A DNA stretch of 64,000 nt. It comes from Brachynemurus nebulosus (taxonomy: Eukaryota; Arthropoda; Insecta; Neuroptera; Myrmeleontidae). The notes beneath the pieces are model-generated. The model saw only the letters and a program-made list of their open reading frames with translations. It was not told the DNA's origin and did no database searches. The position numbers and the translations under genes were made by a program. Position 1 is the first letter of the stretch. The number at the start of each line of letters is the position of its first letter. The DNA lies in NCBI GenBank assembly GCA_035578155.1, contig JAPWDM010000005.1:38216108-38280107 (forward strand), read 5' to 3'. Shown here one piece after another: positions 24,577 to 37,194 of the stretch.

Positions 24577-27500
24577 CAGAAATAATCACTACACTGAAAG
24601 TCACTATACGATTGTTCTGACTGTCACACACATGTTGTGTACTCGAATTGTAAGGTGTTAAAAACTGAAAAAATTATGGTGCTCTTGGGTCTTCATATTT
24701 CTTGTCGAAAATCAGGTAAATTTTAAATCGATTCGACGACAACCTTTTGTTCATCCAGTGATAAATAATTTAAAACTACCTTACCTACGACATCATCTTC
24801 AAGAAGGTTCAAATTCTCTAAGAGTTATTGTAATTTTTTCTTTTAATAAGAATTTCTATTCTAAATATTCATTCACCGTTTATTGAAGAGATATTTATAA
24901 ATTTCTCTTCTATTAAACTTGTTTTATACTCTAATATTATTTCCGTACTCGCATACAAAATACCAAATATGGCTTTATTCAAGAAGGAATTTCATACGTT
25001 CGATCTATATTAAAAACAGTGTTGTACCTTGGACAGTGGCGTTCAATTTCTTTTACTATACGAGCTATTTTTATGTTATAATTTATTTGGTAAGCTACTC
25101 TTCTATATATTATGTAAATTGGATTCTTTCAATGTCATATATGACTATACGTATAACTCTAAAATTAAATGCGCTTCAATGATTTCGAAGAATCAAATCA
25201 TCTAGCCTTAAAAGTAAGGATACACTAAAGATACAATAACATGTAAGTACTGAGGATTATTACTCTTTACGATTCTATTTTTTCCTTGGATAATAATTAA
25301 ATTAGGTAAGCATACGTTTTACATATTGATAAAATTTCTGGAATTTATTAATATTTATATTAATAAAGAATTAGAAAAAACTACGTTATTCGATGACTTT
25401 TGCTGTAATGTTTATGTGCTTTAGATACATTTGCTCAAGTAAATCAGATGCTTTTCTGGGGTAAAGAATTGTCTGTATCCTTCTCCGACTCCTTAACTAT
25501 TCCTATACAGATTTTAAAGTCGATTTGTTAAGCTTTTGAGGTACGAAAGCGAGAAATTTGTTTACTATATATAGCATTCATCCGATTGCGATAAAACTTA
25601 GGTAAGTTGTGCTCACACTCGTGAAGGTTTCTGAATTAGTACAACTATTTTACAGTAGATGGCACGCTAATCGTTTCAACAAATCTGTACGTTTCATCTA
25701 GATTTATTGAAACGACTCGCGCACCATCTATTATAAAATTGTTGATTGATATCAGCTATCTCACGTTGCTTGGAAATGTGCAATAAATCTGTTTTTACAT
25801 TTGAATATTCTTATTTAACGTATACAGTGCGAATTTAATCGAAGCATCAGTGTAATGCAGATCTAGAACGACCATTATCGATAATATGCTTAAACCATTC
25901 AACTAAATATTTATGATCTATGTATATGGTGTATGCGAGACAGTAGTTCATATTTTTCGTTTTATTGGTCATACTAGTGCGTCAGTTCCATCTGCTGTCC
26001 ACGACGGGCGTCCTACACTATGGCCAGGAGACGAAACATAGCTGAAGAGAGAATATTTCAAATTATTTCCAGGAATTTCATCAAGCTTTGTATCCACAAG
26101 ATCATGTTTAATCCTTTTTATACGATGCTAGTCATCATAATTCTAAAAATGAAATTACCTCAAACGTCTATGTTGATGGGTAGTTTTTTTTTCGTTCTAT
26201 TTGTGTTTTGTACGGTACAGACATCTGCGTTTAAGGTATTCAAATGTTTAAGCGGTGCTTTTTTGTCTTTTCCGTTGAATTATGTAATGAAATTGCATAA
26301 GCTCAAAAGCAGACCATAAAAGAATTGCTTTGAATAATTATGGTATGTACTTTGGTGTACGTTAAGCTTGTATTTATTATTTGAATGTCTTTAAAAGAAA
26401 ATCGTATAATGTTAAATAAAGGAAATCAAGTATTTCATCAGATTGTACCGGAAAAATTTTCGAATTTTAATCGTATTCACTATATATACCTAAGTATCCC
26501 ACGTTCTTCCACTTGAGTTCGAAAAATGTTATATTTTTACTATTTCTGTTTGCGACTATTAGGTATACACACCCAAAATAAAAGTATTAATTTCTTTATT
26601 ATATTAAATTATATAGCAGTGCTATTTAAGTTAAATTTCTGTAAATTCTGCTGGTTTATTGGTTTAAAATCGAGCGTAAAAGTATTTTTAGTTCTTTAGG
26701 ACTAAAAGTGATTCTCTTACTTCCAATTATAAGAGACACTAAATCATGTATTTTGGTCCTGAAATTGCAAAAAATATTTTTTGATACTATTCGTTATCAT
26801 TATAACGAATCATCTCTTTGAGTTAAAGTCTTTTTTCCAACTGTAACATATTTTTTCATTCTTTCAGAAATGACACAATTTTTTGAAGATTCGTTTTTAT
26901 AATCATTCAATTTCGTTCCTTACAATTGTATGAATACAGCAAAACCTTATATTCCATTAAAAAAAAATTCGTCAAGTGCGTGTTTTTGACACGCACTAAG
27001 TAATGTCACCTCAGTGAAAGTGTTAATTTATGATTTTTTGGCTCGTTTTTTAAGTGAGAATACAGCCCTCTTGCGTTTATTCAATATATGCATGTACAAC
27101 TCTATAATTATTATATTATATATTATTATTATTATTATTATTATTGATTTTTCCCCCACTATAATCACACAACGAGATTAATATGTCATCCTTCGGTGAT
27201 AAAAAAAGAAACTCAGATATAACATAATTTTAATAAAAACATAAAGCTTTATAAGCAAATAACTGTAACTCTTCAAAATTATGTAACATGATCACATAAA
27301 AACATCTTAGAATAGAATTTTATTTTTTATCAGGGTGCGAATAAAATCTTTTTTTTCTAAAAATATGGTTTTTAAACAAAAAATTTTGAATAAATTACAA
27401 AAAAGAACGGTGTTATTGACCTCTAAAATGTATAATTCAGTATGTAAATAAAGGCAAGGCTGTGAATAAAGGATGAACAGTGAGGGAAATACAATATTTG

Positions 27501-28579
27501 AAAGCATGTACATAGTACCACCAAAAATCATTTTTTTAATATAATAAGGCTTAAAGGCAAACAAAAAGTGGATAAATATCGTGTATTACATAAATTGGTT
27601 ATTATACAAACAAAATACATATACCTATTGTTTCATGTAAATACTGAATGACTTTCTTCTAAAAAACAATGTAAAAGCTTTGTCAAAACCACAGACCAAA
27701 GAACATATTATATATATCCTATAGACTCACTGAATCAATTTATAAATGAAGCACCCAGATACGACCAGTGTACGACCTAATAGTATTCTGTAAGTATTCT
27801 GTAATATAGTAATCAATGCAATAACCGATGGTATCCGTAGTAACGTTTTCAAATACTTATTGTCAAAATATAATATTGATAATAAAATTTTACTTTTTTG
27901 AGAAGAAACTGCAAAATTTTGGAAGAAAAAAAATGGTTTTCCTGCCTCAAGAAAACTGCCTACAAACTGGCTTTACGCTTTGTCTAGTAGTATAATATAA
28001 TAATGTTCATCAGTCTGAGGTCCCAACATATTGAAGCGACACCATTTTAAAATTAATGGAAGAATGTTGTAATACATTATCACAATCAACTAATGTACCT
28101 TGTTAAGCTTTCTATACCAAACAACAGCCAATACATATTTAATAAAGAATTTTTGATAGCAATTACAATTCCAGTTAAATGATTTTAATCAAACATATGA
28201 TGAAAGTGAAACCGAAAAATGGAATTTTGCTATAAAGAAAAAAATATTAATTTAGCTAATAACAACGTTTTAGCTTTTATTTCTTTGATATAATTGCTCT
28301 GATTATAATATAAATTATAACGACCATATTTAATAGAGAGACAGGATTGCAAACCATATTTTATCATATTGCTTTCCCATTTTTCATATTTTCTTGGAAA
28401 ATTAAATGATGTGGAAATATGATTTACATTAATTACCATAATTAGCCTTTGTCTTTATTAAACAGAGCCCATAATCCGCTACAATATATAAAAGAAAAAA
28501 TATTCTTTGTTTAATTACTACGAATTAACCCGAAATCTACTGAATCGATTTAGGAAATTTTTTCATTGCTGGAAAACTA
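24577..28579. other. No confident gene; repeat remnants
   Basis: An inverted copy of the 21455-21540 block lies at 25607-25695, and a further related arm at about 25704-25745 makes a local palindrome. A perfect 9-bp hairpin (AGTGCGTGT with ACACGCACT) lies at about 26975. An (ATT)n tract lies near 27110-27145. The 99-codon frame at 26020-26319 starts MARRRNIAEERIFQ but has no recognisable domain. Confidence 0.5.
25607..25745. repeat. Inverted copies of the 21.5-kb repeat block
   Basis: The motif ACAACTATTTTACAGTAGAT at about 25641 is the reverse complement of the motif near 21490, and it is mirrored again at about 25725-25745 (CCATCTATTATAAAATTG). The stretch thus contains a small imperfect palindrome. 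Confidence 0.6.
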
Positions 28580-28790
28580 AATTATACCCTGTTTCAGATA
28601 GAATAATCATGAGTGAAAGTTAAACAATTAAATAATTTTTATATTCAAAACAAATCAGTGTTCTATTCTTTTCAAAAAACAAACTGCAATTTTAAAATTT
28701 ACGTAAGTGCAATAATGAAAGAGATAAAGCCAAGAAAACGGAAATTATTTAAATTCATAAGTAATGAAGCATGGTTAAACTTAACTGAAA
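28580..28790 (+). repeat. Dispersed repeat R3, copy 1
   Basis: Diverged but collinear with 32641-32842 on the same strand. Shared blocks include ACAAATCA, TTCTATTCTTTTC, AAAATTTACG and AAAGAGATAAAG. The copy at 32.6 kb is interrupted by the retrosequence at 32843-33437, and this copy shows what the uninterrupted sequence looks like. Confidence 0.6.
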
Positions 28791-28904
28791 TGGACCATAT
28801 ATATTCCATATAGACATAATATGCTGCGTATAATTTTAGAAAAATTTAAAATTCTATAAAAAAATTAAATGTAAATGAAAAAAAAAAACTTAATTAACCT
28901 GAAA

Positions 28905-29590
28905 TAGTTGCTCTCAAGTGCCGTTCCAGGGAAGTGGTCATGAAAGTCATGACTCCCTTCCCCTGAACAGAGATTAATTTTAGTTTAATCATGGTTTATC
29001 TGATGGCATTATCAGTTTACTAAAATTTTTAATGATTTAAATACTGCAAATAAAATGGCATAAAATACTGAAACTGAAAACAAGTTACAGGTTTTCGAAG
29101 GCGTTCTTTTCATTTTTACCAAAATTAGGCACGTCGGACCACTAGAAAAAGGCTTCTGTAGGATCAGTCACATTTGTGAAAGGAATTGAGTCATTTTACA
29201 TAATAGCAAAAATGAAAAGTCAGACCCATAATTACCCTAATTTAACCAATCAACTTAATTCTAATCATACCAATAGAAATTGTTTTGAGAAAAATAAATT
29301 TTTTAATTTGGTGACATCATCAACTTTACTAGATCAGTCACATTTATTAAAAGAATTCGGTCATTTTGACAGTAAAAATGGAAAGTGCACACCCAAAATA
29401 CTCTAATTCAGTCAACTGTCCTATTTCAAATCACTCCCATAAAACTTAATTTGAGAAAAAAAGGAATTTTTAGTTTGATGATGTCATCACATTTACTAAA
29501 ACTAAAGTTTTCCGTGCCCAAAAAAGAGTTAATGAAATGACAGAATGACGAAAATGGAAGAGCATAATTGGTTTTCGAAATTGTATTTAT
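28905..29590 (+). repeat. Dispersed repeat R4, copy 1
   Basis: Collinear with 54300-55040 on the same strand, with extensive divergence. Shared anchors include GTGGTCATGA followed by GTCATGAC, CCAAAATTAGGCACGT, and GGTCATTTTGA followed by AGTAAAAATGG. Internally the block TCAGTCACATTT followed by GTCATTTT occurs twice (about 29165 and 29335). No coding capacity is visible. Confidence 0.65.
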
Positions 29591-29599
29591 TCTTAGTGT

Positions 29600-30193
29600 T
29601 GTATTTGTAATGAAAATATTTAAAAAGTTAAATTTTATATTTCAGCCAGACACCCCAATTGAGAAAGTTTCTAAGGCGTTAAAATTGATATACAAGAAGT
29701 AAGGAGGCTAAGAAGTAAAGTAACTCCTTAGAGTATAAATAATTTAATAAATCTTAAATTTTTTTAAATTTTAATGAATTGAAACCATAATCCAAGGAAA
29801 AATTTTGGTTAAACCACAGGCGTATTTTTATAAACAAAACAAAGTTTAAAAAACAAAAACAAGTCAACAACTTCAAATTGAAACAAACTTTTTGTTATGT
29901 AACGAATAAATTCTTTTCTCCTTTGTTTATGTCGAGAAAAGGAAACATTTCTGAAAATTATATTTAATAAAAATATTAAAATCCTGTAATACATATTTAT
30001 GAAAAAAAATTTCTAGTGAAAAAGTTATGACATCACTTTACGAAAACAAGATTTAAAAATATGATTTATTTTCAACAGATTTTCCCCTCTTTACATGCAA
30101 TTTACATAATTTTAATGAAAATTTATCAAAAATATATTTTCATGATATATTACCACAAACTACCATGTAAAATAAAATAAAATTCCAGCTTAC
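29600..30193 (-). other. Intronic A/T-rich sequence
   Basis: This lies directly downstream, on the minus strand, of the donor site of Tincar exon three. I see no further exon. Short ORFs here are compositionally biased. Confidence 0.5.
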
Positions 30194-30431
30194 CTAAAGG
30201 TAAAAAACCCGCTTCAATCAACCGTGCCTCCATCAACAGTTTGGGCAATAAAAGACACAACGCCGTCACCATATGTAAAAATGGCGCCGTAGGACCGCCG
30301 TGTCTCCATAGCCCACACCCTTTGTCATCGCGATTTGGTACACCAGCACCAAAAAGTGATGACGCTGGATCACGACTACACGTACTTAATCCACGTCCCA
30401 ATTTAACACCATCGTTCGCGTTGTTGCCAAC
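30194..30431 (-). CDS. tinc: Tincar-like membrane protein, coding exon 3
   Basis: The exon encodes residues 187-265 of the spliced protein. It starts after the acceptor TTTTTTCCAG in phase 0 and ends before the donor GTAAGC in phase 1. It opens VGNNANDGVKLGRGLSTCSR and continues LWRHGGPTAPFLHMVTALCL and LLPKLLMEARLIEAGFLPL. From memory of Drosophila Tincar, the ANDG-KLGR motif and the WRHGGPTAPF...EARLI block are family hallmarks. The third hydrophobic segment spans about residues 235-251. The next exon was not found to the left, so the gene is incomplete in this view. Confidence 0.8.
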
Positions 30432-30768
30432 CTGGAAAAAATAATTGTGAGTGTACTTAAGAGCACACGATTGCAATGGAAACTGTTATGGCAATTTCGT
30501 AATCGATTTAAAGTGACATAAATATACATTCTATAATAGGTAGGACTTTACTGAACGAGTCGCGGTTATGAAGACGTGCGAAGCCAAAAACAAAAATGTG
30601 AATCATCAAGTTAGAACCAAAATCGATAACTAGAACTGTCTATTTACTATGACATAATTTATGTCAGAAATTTGGCTGTGAAATAATGCAAATATAAAAT
30701 ATAATTGATACTAAATGATATTTTGATCTAGGCTAGGAACTTACCCTTAAAAAGATGCTTAGAAATTG

Positions 30769-31213
30769 AAAAAGTGACCACGAGCGTTCTAGTGGCTAGT
30801 TTTTTTTTTTTTTGTTTAATTGATGCAGAATTTAAAATAAAATATAAAATTCAAATACTATTTTTTGAATAAAAACCACAATGCTAAAAATTGATAAAAA
30901 TAAATAATTTGACAAGTATTCTTATTAATGTTTGATTTTAGTCTACGTATTCATTCTAAAATATCATATTTGTCAATAGTTTTTTCTCTCTCTACAAAAA
31001 TGTTATAATTTTTTTTATATATCAATTGTGCTTATAGAATAATACAAATACAAAATTTATACCTGTACCTTACCTATTACTTTCGTTAATTTCAACTTTT
31101 CACAGTGACGCCGGCATTTGATAAAAAAATAGTATTGGAATTTTTTATTCCTTTTTAAAATGTGAATCTATTAAGGGAAAAATCAGCCTCTAGAACGCTC
31201 GTGGTCGCTTTTT
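30769..31213. mobile_element. Long-armed MITE, 445 bp
   Basis: The left end reads AAAAAGTGACCACGAGCGTT and the reversed right end AAAAAGCGACCACGAGCGTT, followed by CTAG(T/A)GGCT on both sides. The mirror similarity continues inward for about 100 bp with gaps (for example AAATACTATTTTTT against AATACTATTTTTTT). No convincing target duplication could be picked, and no protein is encoded. Confidence 0.75.
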
Positions 31214-31502
31214 GTTAAAAATTAGAGTTAAGTTTCTGCTCTTAATTGTTTTAATTTTAAAAATTATTTTAATATTATATTTTTGTTTCCATAGATTTGT
31301 TGAATTTTAGTAGTCTGAGAAAAGCAGAAATTGATAAGTAGTAATGAAAGTAATTTTTCTCTAATTTATGGTGATTAATTTTTATCTCAAAATTTTCGTG
31401 ATAAAATTAATTTAATCGTAAGAATGCTCTATCTATATAATGCATATTTATTTTTATTAGCTACTATAAAGTGACAGTGACGTCATGTTACTGCATGTTT
31501 AC

Positions 31503-32632
31503 CAGTGTTGGGCAAGATATCGAATTTTCTTATCTAGATAACAGATAATAGATAACATAATTTAAAATATCTAGATAAAGATAATAGATAATTTAACCGT
31601 TATCTAGATAGAATTTTAGATAACAGATAAGATAATATTTACATAATTAATGCACTAGGTCAGTGCTTCTCAACCGTTGATTCGTAGACCGGTGCTGGGA
31701 TGCGAAAGTACCAGACCGACTCCCAGTAAGATGTGATAATTACAATAAATTATAAAAATGTTAAAGAAAGGTTTTTGGCGATAAAAATCGTTTGTTTTAG
31801 AATTTAGTTCTTTTTATTTACGGCCCATGATAGTACACATCTAACATAGTAGAATACAAAATTTTTTGTTTAAAAAAAGTGCTTAAACAGTGTCGATGTT
31901 TTTCCGAATTATATGATCGACATAATGGTCTGAAAACGACATTTCATATTACACGACTAAATGTTATTCCAACTAATGGTGAAAATGATTCTTATAGCAA
32001 CAAGAATTCCATTTAAAATACGAGAATTTCTATTAAACATTTCTCTAATGTTTAAAAAAGTGTTGATATTTATCTGAATTACATGGTCGAACAAGTGGTC
32101 GGAAAACGACATTTTATATTACACAACCTACTATTATTCTAATTAGTGTCGGAAATGACTACAAGAATTCTATTTAAAATTTAAAATCACTTTTAGACAT
32201 ATCTCTAATGTTTAAAAGAGTGTCGATACTTATCTGAATTACATAGTAGATCAGGTGGTCGAAATACGACATTTCATGTTACACGAATAAATATGATTCC
32301 AACTAATGGTGAAAATGATTCCAGACTACAAGAGTTCTGTTTAAAATTAAATAACTGCTTTTAAGCATTTTTGTAATTCTTAAGAAAGTGTCAAAATTAA
32401 CATGACTTACATAGTCGACCAAGTGAATATAGGGAAATGGTGAATTTAGTTTCAAAATTCTTTTTTTCAAAAAAAATATAAATGTACTGTTATTATCTTA
32501 TCTTTTTCATTCGCTTAATAAAAAGATAAGATAAAAGATAACTTCTTATAAAAATATCTAGATAAAAGATAATAGATAACGAAAACGTTATCTAGATAAA
32601 ATTTCAGATAACGTTAGATAAGCACAACACTG
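31503..32632. mobile_element. hAT-type non-autonomous element, 1130 bp
   Basis: The ends read CAGTGTTGGGCAAGATATC at the left and, reversed, CAGTGTTGTGCTTATCTAAC at the right. Flanking octamers ATGTTTAC and ATCTTTAC (31495-31502 and 32633-32640) match at seven of eight positions, as expected of an ageing hAT target duplication. Both ends are rich in TATCTAGATAA and AGATAATAGATAAC motifs in mirrored arrangement. The middle holds a tandem repeat. A second hAT-like end, CAGTGCTTCTCAACCG, lies at 31661 and may mark a nested insertion. No transposase remains. Confidence 0.8.
31890..32440. repeat. Tandem repeat of about 165 bp inside the hAT element
   Basis: Units start at 31890, 32060 and 32220, with a partial unit from 32388, spaced by 160-170 bp. 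Each begins GTGTCGATA-like, continues with TATCTGAATTACAT and ACGACATTTCATATTACAC, and closes with CTCTAATGTTTAAAA. Sequence identity between units is moderate, so the expansion is old. Confidence 0.75.
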
Positions 32633-32640
32633 ATCTTTAC

Positions 32641-32842
32641 TATACTCTGTTTCAAATACAACTAACATGAGTCATCGTTAAAAAGCTAAATAATTCTTAT
32701 ATTCGAAACAAATCAATCTTCTATTCTTTTCTAAAATAAACTAGAAATTTAAAATTTACGCATTTGCAACAAAGAAAGAGATAAAGCTAAGAAAACGGGA
32801 ATTCCTTAAATTCGTAAGTGGCGAATCGTGCTTAAATTTAAG
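32641..32842 (+). repeat. Dispersed repeat R3, copy 2 (interrupted)
   Basis: Collinear with 28580-28790. The match continues on the far side of the retrosequence at 32843-33437 (TTAAATTTAAGTGAAAAAGA, comparable to 28775 onward), showing that the retrosequence inserted into an existing R3 copy. Confidence 0.6.
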
Positions 32843-33035
32843 TTTTTTTTTTTTTTTTTAACATCCTTGTTTATCGATTATCAGTTCTAAATAGAACTAT
32901 AAATCGAGCGATGATAGAATATAACGGGAATGGTGATTACCCACTGGTAATCACTCAAAATAAATTATACACTAAATATAATATACTATTCATTAAAAGC
33001 TAAATAAATCTATATCTTAATTCTAAAATATTCTG

Positions 33036-33345
33036 TCAATTGAGTCTATACAAAGAGTCACTATTGTCAAGTAAGTTAAGGGCACACACATTAGGGTGAT
33101 TTTCTAGGCGATGAATGTATTTATCACTGTATCGTACTATTTCCTCACGCACTGTGGGCACTTGAAGACGGCGATGTATGTCATCGTTACGCACGTACCA
33201 CGGGGAAGCACTTATGGCTCGTAGCACTTTAGACTGAAATCGTTGCAATATCTCAATATTGCTAACACTAGCAGTACCCCAAAGTTGAATACCATAAGTC
33301 CATACTGGTTTGATAACACTTTTATAAACTAGTACTTTGTAAAAA
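33036..33345 (-). pseudogene. Jockey-type LINE reverse transcriptase, C-terminal fragment
   Basis: The minus-strand frame reads VIKPVWTYGIQLWGTASVSN, then ILQRFQSKVLRAISASPWYV, then IHRRLQVPTVREEIVRYSDK, and ends shortly after a stretch of LENHPN and LLD. This is the conserved thumb and C-terminal region of Jockey-clade ORF2 proteins in insects (YG-QLWG, the QR-QSK-LR block, APW/SPWYV, and the VPTV-EEI block). All catalytic palm motifs are missing upstream. The frame is still open to its natural stop, so the copy is recent or has been kept intact. The tRNA-like head lies immediately upstream. Confidence 0.85.
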
Positions 33346-33349
33346 ACTA

Positions 33350-33437
33350 ATATAAGATTCACCGAGGTGGGATACGAACCCTCGACCTTCGGTTTACCAA
33401 GCCAGCGCTCTGTCACTAGACCATAAGCGGTCTTAAA
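33350..33437 (-). ncRNA. tRNA-derived SINE head
   Basis: The sequence carries tRNA-type A and B boxes with normal spacing and a TGGCTTGGTAA loop region. The anticodon arm and acceptor ends do not pair well enough for a functional tRNA. It directly abuts LINE sequence and begins at the target-site duplication, which supports a SINE head rather than a tRNA gene. Confidence 0.7.
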
Positions 33438-34052
33438 TTAAATTTAAGTGAAAAAGATTATATTTAATATATCGATTTGAAACTAGTATAAATTTAAATA
33501 ATACAAAATGTAACAGCTAAAGTATTGTGGATAAAGTGAATAACTTGACCAATATAAAATATTAATCACTTACAACTATTACTTTCATTGTAGCCAAAGC
33601 GTTACTGTTTTTACTCTCATATTACAGATTTCATTACACTCTTGCATTATAGATTTTAATATAGGTACTCTCGCATTACAACCTCACGTAGAATTACCCT
33701 CGCTACAGAAGTTTTCACTTCAAAAATAGAGGAATTTATAAAATTAGAATCCCTATAATAGAGTCGTGACATGTGTGCTGAACGCTGATTGGTTTCGACA
33801 TTTTCTGTCCAAAGTTTGCGTAAAATATATTGGAAATAAATTAAATATTAACAAAAATCATTTAGTTTAATCTAGAAAGAATAATTAAATTAAAAAATTT
33901 TAATTGTTCGTTAATTCATAACTTATTAACAAAATTAAATGTACTCAAAAATATTCACTCAAACATGTGATAATTAATTTTGAAGCTTCCCACTCTGTTT
34001 TGGACGGAAAATGGCTGACATGACACGACTGTATTTATTATAGGGACTCTAT

Positions 34053-34167
34053 AGCAGTCTCCAGATTCTCGCCGAAGTAGGACGAGGTTCCTCGTCGAAG
34101 TTCCTCGCTGAGGTTGACCCTCTACATTCTCGTTTCGTCCAACCTCGGCGAGAATGTGGAGACTGCT
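34053..34167. mobile_element. Short MITE, family related to 57.0 kb
   Basis: The ends read AGCAGTCTCCAGATTCTCGC and, reversed, AGCAGTCTCCACATTCTCGC, followed by CGA on both sides. The interior has CGAAGT/CCTCG motifs. The element at 57037-57190 has comparable ends (CTGCTCTACA followed by TTCTCGCGA) and the same internal GAAGTTCCTCGC block. Confidence 0.75.
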
Positions 34168-35140
34168 TACATAATACATATAAAATCAATTCATTACGCC
34201 ATCTGTTTGTGCGTGTATACCACGTGATGATTTTGAATTATTAATTCATTATCTAGTTTTTTCGATCAAATCAATATTTAATTTAGGGAATATGAATTTT
34301 TTTTCTATTTTTAATGAATAGTGTTGGTGTAATTGAACTAACTGGGAAAATACAATTTTTTTTCTTTTTTAATTATAATTCTGTATTTTTATTCACGATA
34401 GTACAATACACATAACTCGACGCTGTCTGCAATTGATATATTCTGTACAGACTAGAAAAAATAGAACTGCATATTTTAAAAAAATATTGGCATTCATATC
34501 TCTATTGTTCTAACTGTAGTACGTTTATTCAGTAAAACAAGTGACCGCCAACTAAATGAGGTTATGTTTGGATATTTTTAATGTCATTCTTTTTTATCCA
34601 CTCAATAGATGACTCTATTGGTGATTGTTCTTTTTTTATTTTTTTTAATTAAATAAAAATGAATATCACTGGTTGCATTTGTTTTATAAATGAACAATTG
34701 TCGGATAAATATAGTAAAAATCAATATTTAAGGTTATGTATATGTAAGTTAATAACGGTGACAATTTCAGAAATGCATCTAGCTAGTTTATTAATTTTAG
34801 AAATTTTTTCTTCGTTTCTAAAATATCCCCAATTCGAGATGGATTATTATTTACGATCAATAAATTTTCGATGTTAAATCAAGTACAAACAATTGATAAA
34901 ATATATATACGGACGCAAAATTTCCTCCTCTACATTTACCGGAAATATAAAAATCAATAGATATCTTAAAAACAGGAAGTCTTACGTACGGAAAAAAGTA
35001 TGGATGATGATTTGATAAAGTTAATCGATTATAATATCTAGCATTAAAATTTACGAAAATATTTTGAATTTTTGTATTAAACATAGGTTATAATAAATGG
35101 CATCATCCAAATTTTCGTTTGGTGATGTCAGGGCACTTAC

Positions 35141-35268
35141 CTTGAAAACCGCCGAGACTAGAAACAATGGCAACAGCAAAACGGCAACACCGGTCAACAA
35201 AAGACTGGTGTGAAATTCGGTGACGGGTGGTGGGGCGTTCTCTTCATTCCACGGTAAAACTGCATATT
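35141..35268 (-). CDS. tinc: Tincar-like membrane protein, coding exon 2
   Basis: This 128-bp exon follows the acceptor TCTCCTTTTTTCAG and ends at AAG before the donor GTAAGT. The first codon is completed by the last base of exon one (C plus AA gives Gln). It encodes QYAVLPWNEENAPPPVTEFH, then TSLLLTGVAVLLLPLFLVSA and VFK (residues 144-186). The hydrophobic run at about 165-185 is a membrane span. The phases on both sides agree with exons one and three, which strongly supports the gene model. Confidence 0.8.
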
Positions 35269-35425
35269 CTGAAAAAAGGAGACTAACACTCAAAAATTGC
35301 CGGGAATCAAAAAAATATATGTATATTTGAAAGATAATTAAATGGTTTGCGGTTTTATATTTGGATCAGCAAAAAGAAGCTATAAAATTATATGCTAGAG
35401 CTGCGCAGTTTTGCATATATTTAAA

Positions 35426-35950
<525 letters not shown>

Positions 35951-37194
35951 AAACAGAATGTATTTTATAATAGACCCAAACCTTAATATATTCTTGTCCA
36001 TTTAAATGTTATTTTAGGAAAAAATAGCGTTGCAAAATCTATTGAAATTCAAACAGATTCTTAAATCTCCTTATAGAATGAGCAAGTTAGTAAAAATGAA
36101 TTTTCGAAATTAAATTAGAAAAGGGAAAAAATAACTTTTCTGTTCTTACGTTATTTCATACTAATTCAGTTCTTCATTCGTAAAAAAGTTCAAAGACACC
36201 ACCACGAAGAGGTAAATAAACAAAAAGTTTATAGAAGAATATAAAGAAAAAATGAAGTAAGAAAATTTAATAGCCAAATAAATTATTTCAGTTCTAACTT
36301 TGAAATAAAATATAAATAATTCATTATAAATAATAATACATTCGCTTGCGTCTCTATTTAATATTTTTCTTCGCTACCCCCTCCTGCCCCTCACCCTTTT
36401 TACGTGTCACGTGTCATGTAAAAGAATTTTATTACTGTAAAAGTTAATTAACTCAATGCGGCTCTCTTCTCATAGCTTTTGGTTGTGCCAACGTGTAAAG
36501 AAGAAATCATATTAAGGCGTTGGAAAACACAATGGTGGAAAACGGTGAAACTTTTCTTGCGGTCTTATTTTCATTTCAATTCATATACGTATAAATAAAT
36601 TTACATTTCTTGAATTAAAGGCGCTGTGTAATGGTAGCTGCGATGGTTATTTTATTGTATAAAATTTTATTTGCTTCTTTACATTATACAGATTCTTTTT
36701 ATCGAGAAAACGTGAGAAAGAAAAATTACGTAAATGATATATTTTATGAGTTTTGATTAAAAGTTTTTATAAAATAATTATAATGCTTTGTTTAAAAAAA
36801 AAATAATAGATAATTATGCTGCTTTTGTTAAGAGATGTGAAAGCTATACCGTAGGTAGATATTTATAAATAAATAAGATTTCTCCCTGTTCTGAATTTGG
36901 AGGAAAATTATTATTTTAAAGGTAATTTACTATTTAAGATTCAAAATTGAGTGAAGATGGGTGAAATAAGGTGCGTAAGACCGAATATAGTTTTTAAAAA
37001 AAGATATTACAAAAAAATTAGGGTTATATAGTGTGAAAGTAGTACCGGAAAATTGTTACAAAATTTATAGTATCAGTAATAAATTATGTACCTATTAAAT
37101 TTAAAAAGCAGTAAACACTTTTTCGAGATTTTTTAAGCATTAGGTACTTACGTCTTTTTTGACAATAAAGCGTTCTTAGATTATTTCTTAGGTG

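Larger units (their letters stand above)
32843..33437 (-). mobile_element. Chimeric retrosequence: tRNA-like head joined to Jockey LINE 3' end
   Basis: The insertion is flanked by an exact 11-bp duplication, TTAAATTTAAG (32832-32842 and 33438-33448), and ends on the minus strand in a poly-A tract (about 32843-32857). The 5' end has polymerase III-type internal promoter boxes: an A-box TGGTCTAGTGA (33423-33413) and a B-box GGTTCGTATCC (33380-33370). The body encodes the C-terminus of a LINE reverse transcriptase and its 3' UTR. The whole unit of about 595 bp behaves as one inserted copy, as a SINE built on a LINE tail would. Confidence 0.8.
30432..35140 (-). other. Tincar intron 2 (4.7 kb)
   Basis: Bounded by a consensus donor (AAG followed by GTAAGT) and a pyrimidine-rich acceptor. 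It carries a long-armed MITE (30769-31213), a hAT-type element with internal tandem repeats (31503-32632), a tRNA/LINE chimeric retrosequence (32843-33437) and a short MITE (34053-34167). The remaining A/T-rich sequence shows no gene. Confidence 0.75.

Noticed and set aside
26020..26319. 99-codon ORF starting MARRRNIAEERIFQ
   Set aside because: It has no recognised domain, splice context or repeat support. A chance frame is as likely, so it is not called as a gene.
33350..33437. Functional tRNA gene
   Set aside because: The A and B boxes are present, but the anticodon stem pairs poorly and the unit is fused to LINE sequence inside one target duplication.
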